A DNA stretch of 37,404 nucleotides from Chloroflexota bacterium (GTDB taxonomy: Bacteria > Chloroflexota > Anaerolineae > J036 > Brachytrichaceae): the NCBI GenBank assembly GCA_021788625.1, contig JAJYKL010000038.1, forward strand, positions 1-37,404. Reading direction: 5' to 3'. The notes under the pieces were generated by a model. It was not told the origin of the DNA. It ran no database searches and saw nothing but the letters and a program-made list of their open reading frames with translations. Positions within the stretch are counted from its first letter, which is position 1, and every line of letters starts with the position of its first letter. A program made the translations under genes and the position numbers. Positions 27,384 to 35,187 of this stretch are shown in pieces.

Positions 27384-28134
27384 CACACACCTCCACGCGT
27401 AGGTGAGCCCGTCGGGCGACCTCAGCGGACTCCCGGTGCGAGCCGTCCTGCGCGCGGATGACCGCCAGGTTCGTGATCGGGAGGACCATGAAGACGGCCA
27501 GCCTGTACCGTGGCCAGATGCCGGCGGGGCGTACCCAGGCGTCGTAGTGAAAGCCTGGCATGCGACGCCGCACGCGGGTCGGCGTGGCTGCCTCCTGGGC
27601 TGGCTCTAACAGTGGCTCCGCCCCCTCCGGTTCGAGGTCGTGCCACCACAGGCCAGCGCACATGGCGGGGAAGTGGTCGAAGGCCTCGTGCTCGAGTAGG
27701 CGCTTCGGGCAGTGCCAGCTCGGGGGGATCCACCGGCCCATTGGCGGGAAGTAGTCCGCCGTGTTGTCAATCTGAGCGCGGCGGTGCAGCAGGACGAGTT
27801 TGCTGTCGGCAGTGAGCTTGGCGAAATCCAGTGTCTTCGCCAGCCGGCGCGAGGCGCCCATCACCCGCACCTCCTCCACGAAGTCGGCCAGGTTGGCGTA
27901 ATGCTCCGCGCCGACGATGTCGAAGATGTGCCACACCCCCGCCACCTCGACCAGCTTCACCCCGATAGACGTGAGCCCCAGCGCGTCGGCGTCCACCGGC
28001 AGCGGCGGGTCCACCAGGAAATGCTCCACGGGCAGGCCGTGCTCACTCAGCCCGCACTCGGCGTAAATGCCACCCTCCTTGCGCCGGCCGCAGCCGCGCA
28101 AGGGCACGAACGATCTCGTTGCGTGAGTCACCAT
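27376..28134 (-). CDS. Conserved hypothetical protein of mobile elements
   Basis: A 252-aa protein I cannot assign to a named family. The N-terminus has two cysteine positions (RGCGRRKEGGIYAECGLSEHG), suggesting a metal-binding or structural site. The middle is an alpha/beta region (GVKLVEVAGVWHIFDIVGAEHY). The second half has Trp-rich stretches (GRWIPPSWHCPKRLLEHEAF, then AGLWWHDLEPE). No transmembrane segments or known catalytic motifs are visible. GGAGGAA lies 5 nt before the ATG, and a terminator-like hairpin sits just upstream. Coupling to the ParB-like gene suggests a shared role in element maintenance. The coding call is supported by the SD, the coupled overlap and the protein-like composition. 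Confidence 0.8.
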   Translation of the reverse strand: MVTHATRSFVPLRGCGRRKEGGIYAECGLSEHGLPVEHFLVDPPLPVDADALGLTSIGVKLVEVAGVWHIFDIVGAEHYANLADFVEEVRVMGASRRLAKTLDFAKLTADSKLVLLHRRAQIDNTADYFPPMGRWIPPSWHCPKRLLEHEAFDHFPAMCAGLWWHDLEPEGAEPLLEPAQEAATPTRVRRRMPGFHYDAWVRPAGIWPRYRLAVFMVLPITNLAVIRAQDGSHRESAEVARRAHLRVEVCDA

Positions 28135-28149
28135 TGCAGTTCCTCCGGA

Positions 28150-28190
28150 AATAAAAAGCGCGGCAGGGGGTGATACACCCCCTGCCGCGC
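28150..28190 (-). terminator. Hairpin plus U-tract between primase and the 252-aa gene
   Basis: GCGCGGCAGGGGGTG (28158-28172) and its exact complement (28176-28190) flank a 3-nt loop. On the minus strand TTTTTATTT follows at once and then the SD GGAGGAA of the next gene. It is a canonical intrinsic terminator structure placed between two genes of the same direction. Confidence 0.88.
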
Positions 28191-28228
28191 CACAAGCACA
28201 TCAGGGTCGCGTCAGATCGATTGACGAC

Positions 28229-29329
28229 TCAGAAGGCAGCGTTACTCAGGGCACGCTCGAAGGTCACCCTGCCCTGTTCACCTTGTTGCAGCAGTTCACC
28301 GCAGTCCTTGGCACCGTTCCACTGGAGGACAGCGGAACTTACGCCATGTTCAGTCAACGCGCTCACCAGCCTGAGCGCTCCGTCCTGACCGGCGCGGTCC
28401 TGATCGAGGGCGATCAGCACCCGCGGCTTCGTCTCCGTGCGCGCCAGATCACTCATCGCCTTGGTGTGGCCCACGCCGAGGAGGGCAACCAACTGAAAGG
28501 TGGCATCGAGCCCCCATTGGACCAGCGCGGCGTAATCGAAAGGTCCCTCCACCACAATGACCCCGCGCTCCGGCTGGCCGCGCCGCATGGGCTGCTTGTG
28601 AGCGAGGCCGTCCGGAAGGCCGAGGTACTTCGGCTCACCATCCCGCTGGAGGGTGCGGCCGATCAGAAAGACGGCATCGTCCCCTTCGAGCACAGGAAAC
28701 ACAACGCGCGCCCGCATGGCCTCCCCGTACGGACTGAGTAGGCCGACGCGCGCCGCCATTCCCAGGTTCATCCCGGCGTCGTGGAGCGCACGCGCCAGAG
28801 ACTGGCCGTCCGAGTATCCGACCCGCAGAAACGCTGTGGTCCGGTCACTCATCCCGCGGGCCTTCAGGTAACCGAGCACGGCCGGTCTGGCACACAGAAC
28901 CTGTTGGTAGTGGCGTACGGCGGCGTTCAGGATGCACCGCACTTCGGGCAGCGTCATCTTCCCGAGGTTCTTCGGTGGCTCCGGACGCAGGACCTGCCGT
29001 GGCACTTGGGTGGTCTCCCCGTAGAGGTAGCGGCGCTTGAGCATCCCGATAGCCGCCGTCAGGCCGCAATTCTCGGCCAGCGCCACCAGGTCGATCACAC
29101 TGCCGTGCCGGCCGCAGGCAAAGCAATGGAAGTGATTGTCACCCTCGTACAGCATGAACGAGGGATGCCGGTCGCTGTTGTGTCCGCACAGACAGCGACA
29201 CACGAACCGATCCGGCCCGCTGCGCTTCACCTCGCCATACTGTGCGGCCACGTCGCTGATACTGGCGGCTTCCTTGATCCGCCGGAGCTCGTCCGCCCGC
29301 GCGGCCGGATCATACATCATCTTCTCCAA
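28229..29329 (-). CDS. DnaG-like DNA primase (CHC2 zinc finger and TOPRIM)
   Basis: A 366-aa primase that would make RNA primers for replication of the element. A CHC2-type zinc finger is formed by CLCGHNSDRHPS (about 46-57) and HCFACGRHG (68-76). The catalytic N-terminal domain lies between about 120 and 230. The TOPRIM domain has VVEGPFDYAA and ALDQDRAGQDG, the Glu and Asp metal ligands. It is shorter than chromosomal DnaG (about 600 aa) because the helicase-binding C-terminal domain is missing, as is usual for phage and plasmid forms. I chose the TTG at 29329 since GAAAGGAGG lies 9 nt upstream; the ATGs at 29320 and 29317 are alternatives. An apparent extension to 29569 overlaps the helicase gene and is not supported. 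Confidence 0.92.
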   Translation of the reverse strand: MEKMMYDPAARADELRRIKEAASISDVAAQYGEVKRSGPDRFVCRCLCGHNSDRHPSFMLYEGDNHFHCFACGRHGSVIDLVALAENCGLTAAIGMLKRRYLYGETTQVPRQVLRPEPPKNLGKMTLPEVRCILNAAVRHYQQVLCARPAVLGYLKARGMSDRTTAFLRVGYSDGQSLARALHDAGMNLGMAARVGLLSPYGEAMRARVVFPVLEGDDAVFLIGRTLQRDGEPKYLGLPDGLAHKQPMRRGQPERGVIVVEGPFDYAALVQWGLDATFQLVALLGVGHTKAMSDLARTETKPRVLIALDQDRAGQDGALRLVSALTEHGVSSAVLQWNGAKDCGELLQQGEQGRVTFERALSNAAF

Positions 29330-29353
29330 GGTTGCTAACCTCCTTTCATGCAT

Positions 29354-29383
29354 GGTAGGCGGGCGCAGTCGCCCGTCCATACC
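29354..29383. repeat. Hairpin in the primase leader
   Basis: An imperfect hairpin with stem segments GGTA/TACC, GG/CC and CGGGCG/CGCCCG, single-base bulges and a CAGT loop. It lies between the helicase stop and the primase SD, six bases from GGAGG on the minus strand. No U-tract follows. Confidence 0.65.
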
Positions 29384-29406
29384 CATCGCATTTAGACCGC
29401 CGCCCT

Positions 29407-31359
29407 TCACGCCGCGGCCCACACATGCGCCCAGGCCAGCGGGTGCCGGATGATGATCTCTGCCGGCAAGCCTTGCAGGAAGCGGGAGGGCAGCACGGGC
29501 CGGCCGTTGCGCTCGCGTGCGTAGGTCAGGCACAGCGCGTCCGATGCGCGGGTGAAGCCGACGTAACACAGCCGCCGCTCTTCCTCCAGGCCGCGCCGCG
29601 AACAGAGGCTGTGGAAGTGGGGGATTTGACCTTCCTCCAGACCGACCACGAACACGAGCTTGAACTCAAGCCCCTTGGCGTCGTGGAGCGTCATCACCTG
29701 AACGCGCTCCCACCCAGTGTCGCTGAGCGGGTCTTGCCCGGCCAACGCATCCACCTCATTGAGGAATTCGGCGACCCGCTCAAAGGCACGAGCCATAATC
29801 ACCAATTCGCGCATGCGCTCCAGGCGTTCTGATGCGCTGGGCAAGGACGCCCAGTGCCGCTGCAGGCCCAACCCGTCATCGGACAGGATGTATTCCAGGA
29901 GGCGAGCTGGCGGGATATCGCGCAGGCGCTCCAGCCGCCGCAAGGCGTCGAGGAGCGATTCCACATTCTGACGGACCTTGGGTTTCAACCCTGGGGCGAG
30001 TCGTGCGTCCATGAGATGTTGTGCCGTGATCTCCGGCGCATCCCCTTGCAGTACAGCCAGTTCGTGCGGACCCAGCCCGCGCGGCGGGACATTGAGGATG
30101 GCACGCAGAGCGTAGGCATCGCCCGCGGCGTCTTGCGACAGTGACAGGTAGGCAAGTGACTGGCGGACCTCGCTGTGGTCGAAGAAACCACCCCGCCCAA
30201 CCACGTGGTAGGGAATGGACGCATGCAAAAGCGCCTTCTCGATGGCGGGGATCTGCGCGTTGGTGCGGCAGAGCACGGCGCATTCGTCATAACGGGCGAA
30301 GCCCGTGCGCGCGGCATGTTCCAGTTCACGAGCGACGGTGATCGCCTCCTCGTACTCGCTGGACACACGCAGCAGCAGTACCGGCGGTCCACACGGTTTC
30401 ATCGCGTGTTGTCGTGGTTTGATGTCTCGGAGGAGGGCGTCCCCGACGGCGACGATGTTGGCACTGGATCGGAAGTTGTGCGACAGGGACACGACCTTAG
30501 CTTCGGGGAAGTCTCGCCTGAACTGGCCGAACCCCTCGCCGCCCATCGCCCCGCGAAAGGTGTAAATGGATTGGTGTGTGTCGCCGATTACCGTCAGCTG
30601 GGTGTGCCGGCCGGCAATACCTCGCAGGATCTCGTATTGCGGGCGGCTGGTGTCCTGGAACTCATCGACCAGGATGTGTTGCCAACGGCTCTGATAGAAC
30701 GCCAGCGCCTCAGGCACTTTGAGCAGTTGCAGGGGCTGCAAGATCAGGTCGCCGAAATCCACCCGGTTGGATGACTTAAGCTTTGCCTGGTAGTTCCGAT
30801 AGCAGACCGCCACACCGGCGTGAATCGCGTCATGGTACCCTTGCGCGAAAGCGTCGGGGTTGGTCCCGTTGGCCTTCGCGTCACTGATGAGATAAGCAAC
30901 ATCCTCGGCGCCAAGCCGATCGAGGACTGCTGCCTGAGAGCTTCCGCCTCCATCGGCTGCGCACTCTTTCATCACCGCCGCGGTTAACGACTGGCTCTCG
31001 GCCATGTTGATCACGTGGGGGGTGCGCCGGTTCTCATCCAGTGCGTAGCCCAGCATGTCTCCGGATTCGCGCAGCATCCGGAGGCCGAGTGCGTGTAGGG
31101 TGCACACGGTCAGGAGCCGCGCCGCCTCCGGCATGACCAGATCGGCCAGGCGCTCGCGTAACTCACGTGCGGCCCGGACGCTAAACGTGACCGCGAGAAT
31201 GTTGAAAGGTTCGCCGGCACCCGAGTTGATGAGGTGTGCGACGCGATACGCCAGCACACGCGTCTTTCCGCTGCCCGCCCCTGCAGTCACCATCAAGGCA
31301 CCCGGATGGGTGATAGCGCTCTCCTGTTCAGGCGTGAGTGCAAAAGAAGAGTTTTTCAT
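29407..31359 (-). CDS. UvrD/Rep-family (superfamily 1) DNA helicase
   Basis: A 650-aa ATP-dependent 3'-5' helicase of the UvrD/Rep/PcrA family. Walker A TAGAGSGKTRV is near residues 26-36 and Walker B VDEFQDTSRPQ near 230. Motif III/IV elements follow (GDTHQSIYTFRGA, then SHNFRSSANIV). Motif V is VMTLHDAKGLEFKLVFVVGLEEGQ and motif VI EEERRLCYVGFTRA. It is slightly shorter than PcrA (about 720 aa) and lacks part of the C-terminus. Beside a primase it probably supports replication or rolling-circle transfer of the element. The ATG at 31359 is preceded by CGGAG at about 10 nt. All motor motifs are intact. Confidence 0.95.
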   Translation of the reverse strand: MKNSSFALTPEQESAITHPGALMVTAGAGSGKTRVLAYRVAHLINSGAGEPFNILAVTFSVRAARELRERLADLVMPEAARLLTVCTLHALGLRMLRESGDMLGYALDENRRTPHVINMAESQSLTAAVMKECAADGGGSSQAAVLDRLGAEDVAYLISDAKANGTNPDAFAQGYHDAIHAGVAVCYRNYQAKLKSSNRVDFGDLILQPLQLLKVPEALAFYQSRWQHILVDEFQDTSRPQYEILRGIAGRHTQLTVIGDTHQSIYTFRGAMGGEGFGQFRRDFPEAKVVSLSHNFRSSANIVAVGDALLRDIKPRQHAMKPCGPPVLLLRVSSEYEEAITVARELEHAARTGFARYDECAVLCRTNAQIPAIEKALLHASIPYHVVGRGGFFDHSEVRQSLAYLSLSQDAAGDAYALRAILNVPPRGLGPHELAVLQGDAPEITAQHLMDARLAPGLKPKVRQNVESLLDALRRLERLRDIPPARLLEYILSDDGLGLQRHWASLPSASERLERMRELVIMARAFERVAEFLNEVDALAGQDPLSDTGWERVQVMTLHDAKGLEFKLVFVVGLEEGQIPHFHSLCSRRGLEEERRLCYVGFTRASDALCLTYARERNGRPVLPSRFLQGLPAEIIIRHPLAWAHVWAAA

Positions 31360-31404
31360 AACGCGCTACTCCGGAGATGGCCTTCGAATGCGCTATCCGT
31401 TCCA

Positions 31405-31623
31405 TCACCGCCGGCGTTTTCGTCTTGGGCGGCAGGACGGGATGGTTTCTCTCGCCAGCCGACGTGCCGCCTCATCAATGAGCTGTTGAGTGGGCAATTG
31501 ACCGGCTGGGGGAAGCAGACCTGCCCGTTCCAACAGCTCCCAGGTAGCGAAATCGATACGGGCCTGGCGGGCATAATCACTGCTCCGGCCTGGATATGAA
31601 CTCCTCCCCTTTTTACACAGCAT
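31405..31623 (-). CDS. Small basic hypothetical protein
   Basis: A 72-aa protein I do not recognise. AAGGAGA lies 7 nt before the ATG, which supports the start. The central part looks like a folded helical segment (ARIDFATWELLERAGLLPP, then LIDEAARRLARET). The ends are basic, including a C-terminal RPRRKRRR tail that could bind nucleic acid. It lies 45 nt upstream of the helicase gene in the same direction. A longer overlapping frame on the same strand (31356-31793) is less protein-like and I reject it. Confidence 0.65.
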   Translation of the reverse strand: MLCKKGRSSYPGRSSDYARQARIDFATWELLERAGLLPPAGQLPTQQLIDEAARRLARETIPSCRPRRKRRR

Positions 31624-31771
31624 GGCAGCTTCTCCTTGACCTGCCTTAGCGGTTTACAGACGCAACACGCCTGCCAGCAGGCGCTGATAAACATCCAACG
31701 GGTCAGGCGAGCGGTCGTGGCCAAGAAGGACATACGAGTGTGCGGTCGGCAGCGCTCAGGGGCGTGATTTA

Positions 31772-32068
31772 TTACCATAGCTCGATCCCCCACTCGTCAG
31801 CTAGCTTTTCGAGGTGCTGCTGTACCTTTTCGCGTTCCTCGCCGGTTGCCGTGATGAGGCGTTGCAGGAAACTGCGTCGAATCCGGGTGCGGTTCTCCAT
31901 GCAAGCGGTCACGATTGCCTGAGCCGCTTCGTAAGGCACTCGAGTTTCACCGAGAGTATGTGGGAATATCGCTTCCGCTGAACTGGAAAGGCAATCGGAG
32001 GGGTGATTTTTCAGGTTTGATGCCTCAAACCCGTTGACAATGGGATAGCCAACTCGTAAAGTAGTCAT
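31772..32068 (-). CDS. Small hypothetical protein
   Basis: A 98-aa protein without recognisable domain. The C-terminal two thirds look helical (VPYEAAQAIVTACMENRTR, then FLQRLITATGEEREKVQQHL) and could form a small helical bundle. The weak SD AAGG lies 4 nt before the ATG. It is preceded by a strong hairpin at 32083-32129, the same arrangement as other genes in this block. It is the first gene of the helicase-primase stretch after a 600-bp gap. Confidence 0.6.
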   Translation of the reverse strand: MTTLRVGYPIVNGFEASNLKNHPSDCLSSSAEAIFPHTLGETRVPYEAAQAIVTACMENRTRIRRSFLQRLITATGEEREKVQQHLEKLADEWGIELW

Positions 32069-32082
32069 AGTCCTTGAGACAA

Positions 32083-32129
32083 GAAACGCCCGACACTTCG
32101 GCCTGGAAATCGAAGGTGTCGGGCGTTTC
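32083..32129. repeat. Long hairpin upstream of the 98-aa gene
   Basis: GAAACGCCCGACACTTCG (32083-32100) pairs with the segment 32111-32129, with one extra G as the only defect and a 10-nt loop. On the minus strand it lies between an empty region and the SD of the 98-aa gene. TTGTCTC follows it, a poor U-tract, so a terminator role is uncertain. Confidence 0.75.
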
Positions 32130-32679
32130 GCTATCCCGGGCAGTGCCGCTGCTCGGACCGGTGGCTTTAACGCGGTGATCTTGAGATCGCTGGGTACGAA
32201 GAGCCGTCAGAAGCACATTCCGTCTGAAGGGAGGTGAATACCCGGAAAAATCCGGCTCACCGATCCATTGCTTTTACATGACCTTACCTCCTCAAGATCA
32301 ACTACAGTCGCAACAGATGGAGCCCCGTAAAGCTGAAATAGTCATCACCCGGTGCGACTTTCCAGGTGACGTAACGATGAGACGTGTAGATTGCCCGGCT
32401 CCTATCGAGGTGCGTCTCAGAAAATTGAGAGTGTTCGCGGGCGGGGACTCGTATTCAGGACCACGTTTGGGTTGTGGTGGCGAGGCAGGCCTGCCAGTTA
32501 ATAGCACGGTAGAACGACAGGCAGTTTGTTTTCTTCGATTGAGACAGATTAAGCTCGTTACGTGAGCAGAAACGTGTCCCTCCGTCGGAGGCGACAAGCG
32601 GCTAGAGATGAAACTGGATTGATGGTATAGGTCGGCGCTCGGGTGTCAATAGCTTTTCACGTTGCTATGTGATCCGTTG
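32130..32679. other. 550-bp region without a supported gene
   Basis: Two overlapping short frames exist here (32278-32565 plus, 32298-32597 minus), but neither has a good SD or protein-like composition. A hairpin at 32233-32261 has stems GGTGA/TCACC and CCGGA/TCCGG with an AAAA loop, and GGAGGTGA reaches into its plus-strand arm. A 12-bp palindrome, GGCAGGCCTGCC, is at 32484-32495. Promoters for the downstream leftward genes, or an untranslated structured RNA, could lie here. Confidence 0.5.
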
Positions 32680-32847
32680 CTACGATTTCCGCCTCGCAGC
32701 CACGAGGAAGCAACAGATCGCCGTAACTTGGAAGCCTAATACCGCGATGATTGCCGGTATCATCGCCGCTCCAGAGATAGTTGCAGCGACGGTCGCCCCG
32801 AGGAGGGTCATTAGGCTAAAGAACACGCCCCAATGAGATGCGCTCAT
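32680..32847 (-). CDS. Small two-helix membrane protein
   Basis: A 55-aa protein with two hydrophobic stretches, residues about 7-25 and 29-49 (including AIIAVLGFQVTAICCFLVA), and a basic ARRKS C-terminus, so the C-terminus is probably cytoplasmic. GGAGAAA lies about 4 nt before the ATG at 32847 and decides the start. The longer frame reading to 33057 is a shadow of the next gene. It lies 41 nt downstream of the 219-aa membrane protein gene, probably in one operon. No function can be assigned. Confidence 0.65.
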   Translation of the reverse strand: MSASHWGVFFSLMTLLGATVAATISGAAMIPAIIAVLGFQVTAICCFLVAARRKS

Positions 32848-32888
32848 GGCTTTCTCCACGCAATTACTTGAACAGATCCGGCTCCTGG

Positions 32889-33548
32889 CTATGAACCAAC
32901 GGCAGTGAGTATGAATACCCCAAGTAGCCCGATCCATGCAATCGGTCCGTGTGGCGCTCGTACCCCCAGGGCACGCGAAAAAGCGAACGGCACATTCCGC
33001 TTCGTGACCAGGGCGATGCTGAAAACGGCGAGGAGTAGCCCCAAGCGCACCACACACTCTAAAGCGATCCCGATGCCGACCGCTGTAAGACTACCGCACG
33101 CCGCACCGTATTGCATGAGGAGTTTGATGTCGCCGCTGTCAGCGGCATTCGCGAGCAGAACCGCAAAGATCATCATGGCAAAGCACACGGCCTGTGCCAC
33201 CACAGCGTCGCGCAAGCCCCCAACACCCCCTACCGCATACCCCACTAAAAGGCCGGCCACCGTGGAACTATACAAAAACCAGTCAGGGGGTAAAAACGTT
33301 GTTTCGAGATCCGTCCCTGCACTCACATTGAACAGCGCAAGAAGCGGAAGCTTGATAGGGGATGGGTGGAAAAGACCAACTAGCACAAGCCCGATCATGC
33401 TGACCACCCAACGTGCCAGTCGCATCTGTTTATGGGCGCGATCCAGCACGGTAAATGGTCGCCCTAAATCAAAGGCGAGAAGCAGTTCGGCAACGATGTT
33501 GGACAATAGCCCGAGTGTGATGGAGGGTATCAAGGTTGCATACGCCAT
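32889..33548 (-). CDS. Integral membrane protein of unknown function
   Basis: A 219-aa protein with about six hydrophobic segments. They lie near residues 5-25, 45-62, 90-108, 115-133, 150-178 and 200-217. The longest is AVGIGIALECVVRLGLLLAVF. A basic loop near 30-46 (DRAHKQMRLAR) suggests a positive-inside orientation. No signal peptide, transporter signature or catalytic motif is recognisable. The ATG at 33548 has only a weak SD. It resembles small membrane proteins found among conjugation genes, but I cannot confirm that. It is followed by the 55-aa membrane protein gene. Confidence 0.75.
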   Translation of the reverse strand: MAYATLIPSITLGLLSNIVAELLLAFDLGRPFTVLDRAHKQMRLARWVVSMIGLVLVGLFHPSPIKLPLLALFNVSAGTDLETTFLPPDWFLYSSTVAGLLVGYAVGGVGGLRDAVVAQAVCFAMMIFAVLLANAADSGDIKLLMQYGAACGSLTAVGIGIALECVVRLGLLLAVFSIALVTKRNVPFAFSRALGVRAPHGPIAWIGLLGVFILTAVGS

Positions 33549-33751
33549 GATTACGAATTACCCGATATCCGAACCACGTATAAACCGTGCTTGGCTGGAG
33601 AGTGAGTGTGTATAGGGATGGGTGCGGGAAAGTCGCACGAGTTTTTTACTCCGTTAAGGCCCGGTTTTGACGTCTGAAAATCGCTTCCCACCAGCTACGC
33701 AAACGAATCCATTTGTGCAACGCATTGCACAAGGGTTTTGGGCTCTCCCGA

Positions 33752-34957
33752 TCAGAGCCGCGACAGGGCCGCCTGGACGAGGCGGAGATGGCGGTCCGTT
33801 GCCTCCAGCAAGTCTCGATCCTTTTGGAGCACGGCCGTGAGATCATCTCGACTCCAGTTCAGCAATACCTGTTCTGTGTCGCCATCCATACCGGCGACGG
33901 CGCGTTCGGCGAGGGTAATACGGCTTTGTGGTCTGGTGGGGCGGCCGGGTCTCCTCGGCTGACCTTCAGGTTTAGCGGGGGCATCTTCAGGTACGCATTC
34001 CGACTCGATCATCCGCAGGATCGCTGCCATTTGCTCACGCTCGGGCTGTGAGGTGATCTGGATCAGGCGGCCGAGCGACATCTTGTGTGCGCGCGCCAAT
34101 GCCTTGACGGGTGCGGACAGCTTCTCCGTGAGGCTAAGGTACTGATAGTAAGCGCGTCGCTTCAGCGGCCGCCCAAATGTGTGTGCCAGAGCTTGGCAGA
34201 CTATTTGCTGAGCCGCATCTCGGGGTGAGGCAGGCTTTCCCTTCGTTCCCCATTGGGTTAGCAGGGTGGAGTCAGTTCGAATGGACCTGACCGCCTCTTC
34301 CCGCTTCTGGTAGACGAACTCGGCGATGTCCACTGCGCAGACACTCTCACGTTGCATGTTGGCAGACCATTGCATGGTGACGATCTCATCGGCGCTGGCG
34401 TGCTCAAGCTCGTCGTGGACCTCGGCGCGAACGGCGGTCACGTCGCTACCCGGCTCCGCACTCAGGTAGACGTGCGCCCAGAAACGCCGTTCGCCGTCAA
34501 TGAGTCGGTAGCGCGTGCGCCCATCGGGGGCATGGGTAGAGTAGGCCATGATAGAGCTTAACAGACCGTTGGCCTTGATGTCGTCTGCCAGTCCACGCAC
34601 GTCATCCACGTAAGCCTTGGCCTCCGTGTCACCATTGGCAGTACGCTGCTGTAGTTGAGCGAGAACGTCGGAATAACTCATTCGGCCTTGTGTCAGTGCA
34701 CGGCGGAGGTCTGCTGGCAGGAATTGACGGGGTTGGCCTGGATCGATCTCGATATCCGCCAAGGTCACTTGGATGGTGATCGGGACTCTCGTCGTCACGA
34801 TGGGCGGCTTAGGTGGGGTGTGAGGTTGTTCGATCTGCTCGATCGTCGTCTCTTGAGCCGTCCTTTGCTCCTTAGGTACAGCGGTGGTGTTGGTCATATC
34901 GTCCGAGAGAAGCGAAGCCATGCGTTTCTTGCGTGTTGCGTAATCGCTTTCAGTCAT
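33752..34957 (-). CDS. ParB-like DNA-binding protein (second copy)
   Basis: A 401-aa ParB/RepB-family protein. After a charged N-terminal linker, the ParB fold starts at about residue 75 (VTLADIEIDPGQPRQ). It contains LADDIKANGLLSSIMAY and YRLIDGERRFWAHVYL (the GERR box), then MQWSANMQRESVCAVDIAEFV. The HTH/middle region and a proline- and arginine-rich linker (PRRPGRPTRPQSR) follow. A C-terminal helical segment may dimerise. The start at 34957 is chosen because GGGAGG lies 7 nt upstream; the frame reaches 35125 without SD support. It is longer than and distinct from the ParB-like protein at 26520, so the element carries two ParB-like proteins with different likely targets. Confidence 0.9.
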   Translation of the reverse strand: MTESDYATRKKRMASLLSDDMTNTTAVPKEQRTAQETTIEQIEQPHTPPKPPIVTTRVPITIQVTLADIEIDPGQPRQFLPADLRRALTQGRMSYSDVLAQLQQRTANGDTEAKAYVDDVRGLADDIKANGLLSSIMAYSTHAPDGRTRYRLIDGERRFWAHVYLSAEPGSDVTAVRAEVHDELEHASADEIVTMQWSANMQRESVCAVDIAEFVYQKREEAVRSIRTDSTLLTQWGTKGKPASPRDAAQQIVCQALAHTFGRPLKRRAYYQYLSLTEKLSAPVKALARAHKMSLGRLIQITSQPEREQMAAILRMIESECVPEDAPAKPEGQPRRPGRPTRPQSRITLAERAVAGMDGDTEQVLLNWSRDDLTAVLQKDRDLLEATDRHLRLVQAALSRL

Positions 34958-35187
34958 CTTCTTGCCTCCCACGTCAACGTCAAACCGCGCCCGAATCGTT
35001 GAAATCGGGCTTGCAGAACTGACCTTGGGAGGATAGTGAAGGAGACGGGCAAGTAAATACCCATTCGCTTTAGAGAGGAGGGGGAGTGCCGTTATGGGCT
35101 TATTGGTTGCATGTGAAGCACTCACGCGTTACAGACGAAAACATCAAATCATCCGCCTCGCGTGCTCAGTTCAGATTGCGCTTATAG

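Noticed and set aside
31356..31793. A 145-codon minus-strand frame
   Set aside because: It overlaps the better supported 72-aa gene and has no SD. Its product is Cys/Arg/Ser-rich without a plausible fold.
32278..32597. Two opposing short frames in the gap region
   Set aside because: Neither has a convincing start signal or protein-like composition.
33610..33660. Plus-strand hairpin GTGCG/CGCAC followed by GAGTTTTTT
   Set aside because: It looks like a weak terminator, but no plus-strand gene lies upstream of it. It has no U-tract on the minus strand, so its role is unsupported.
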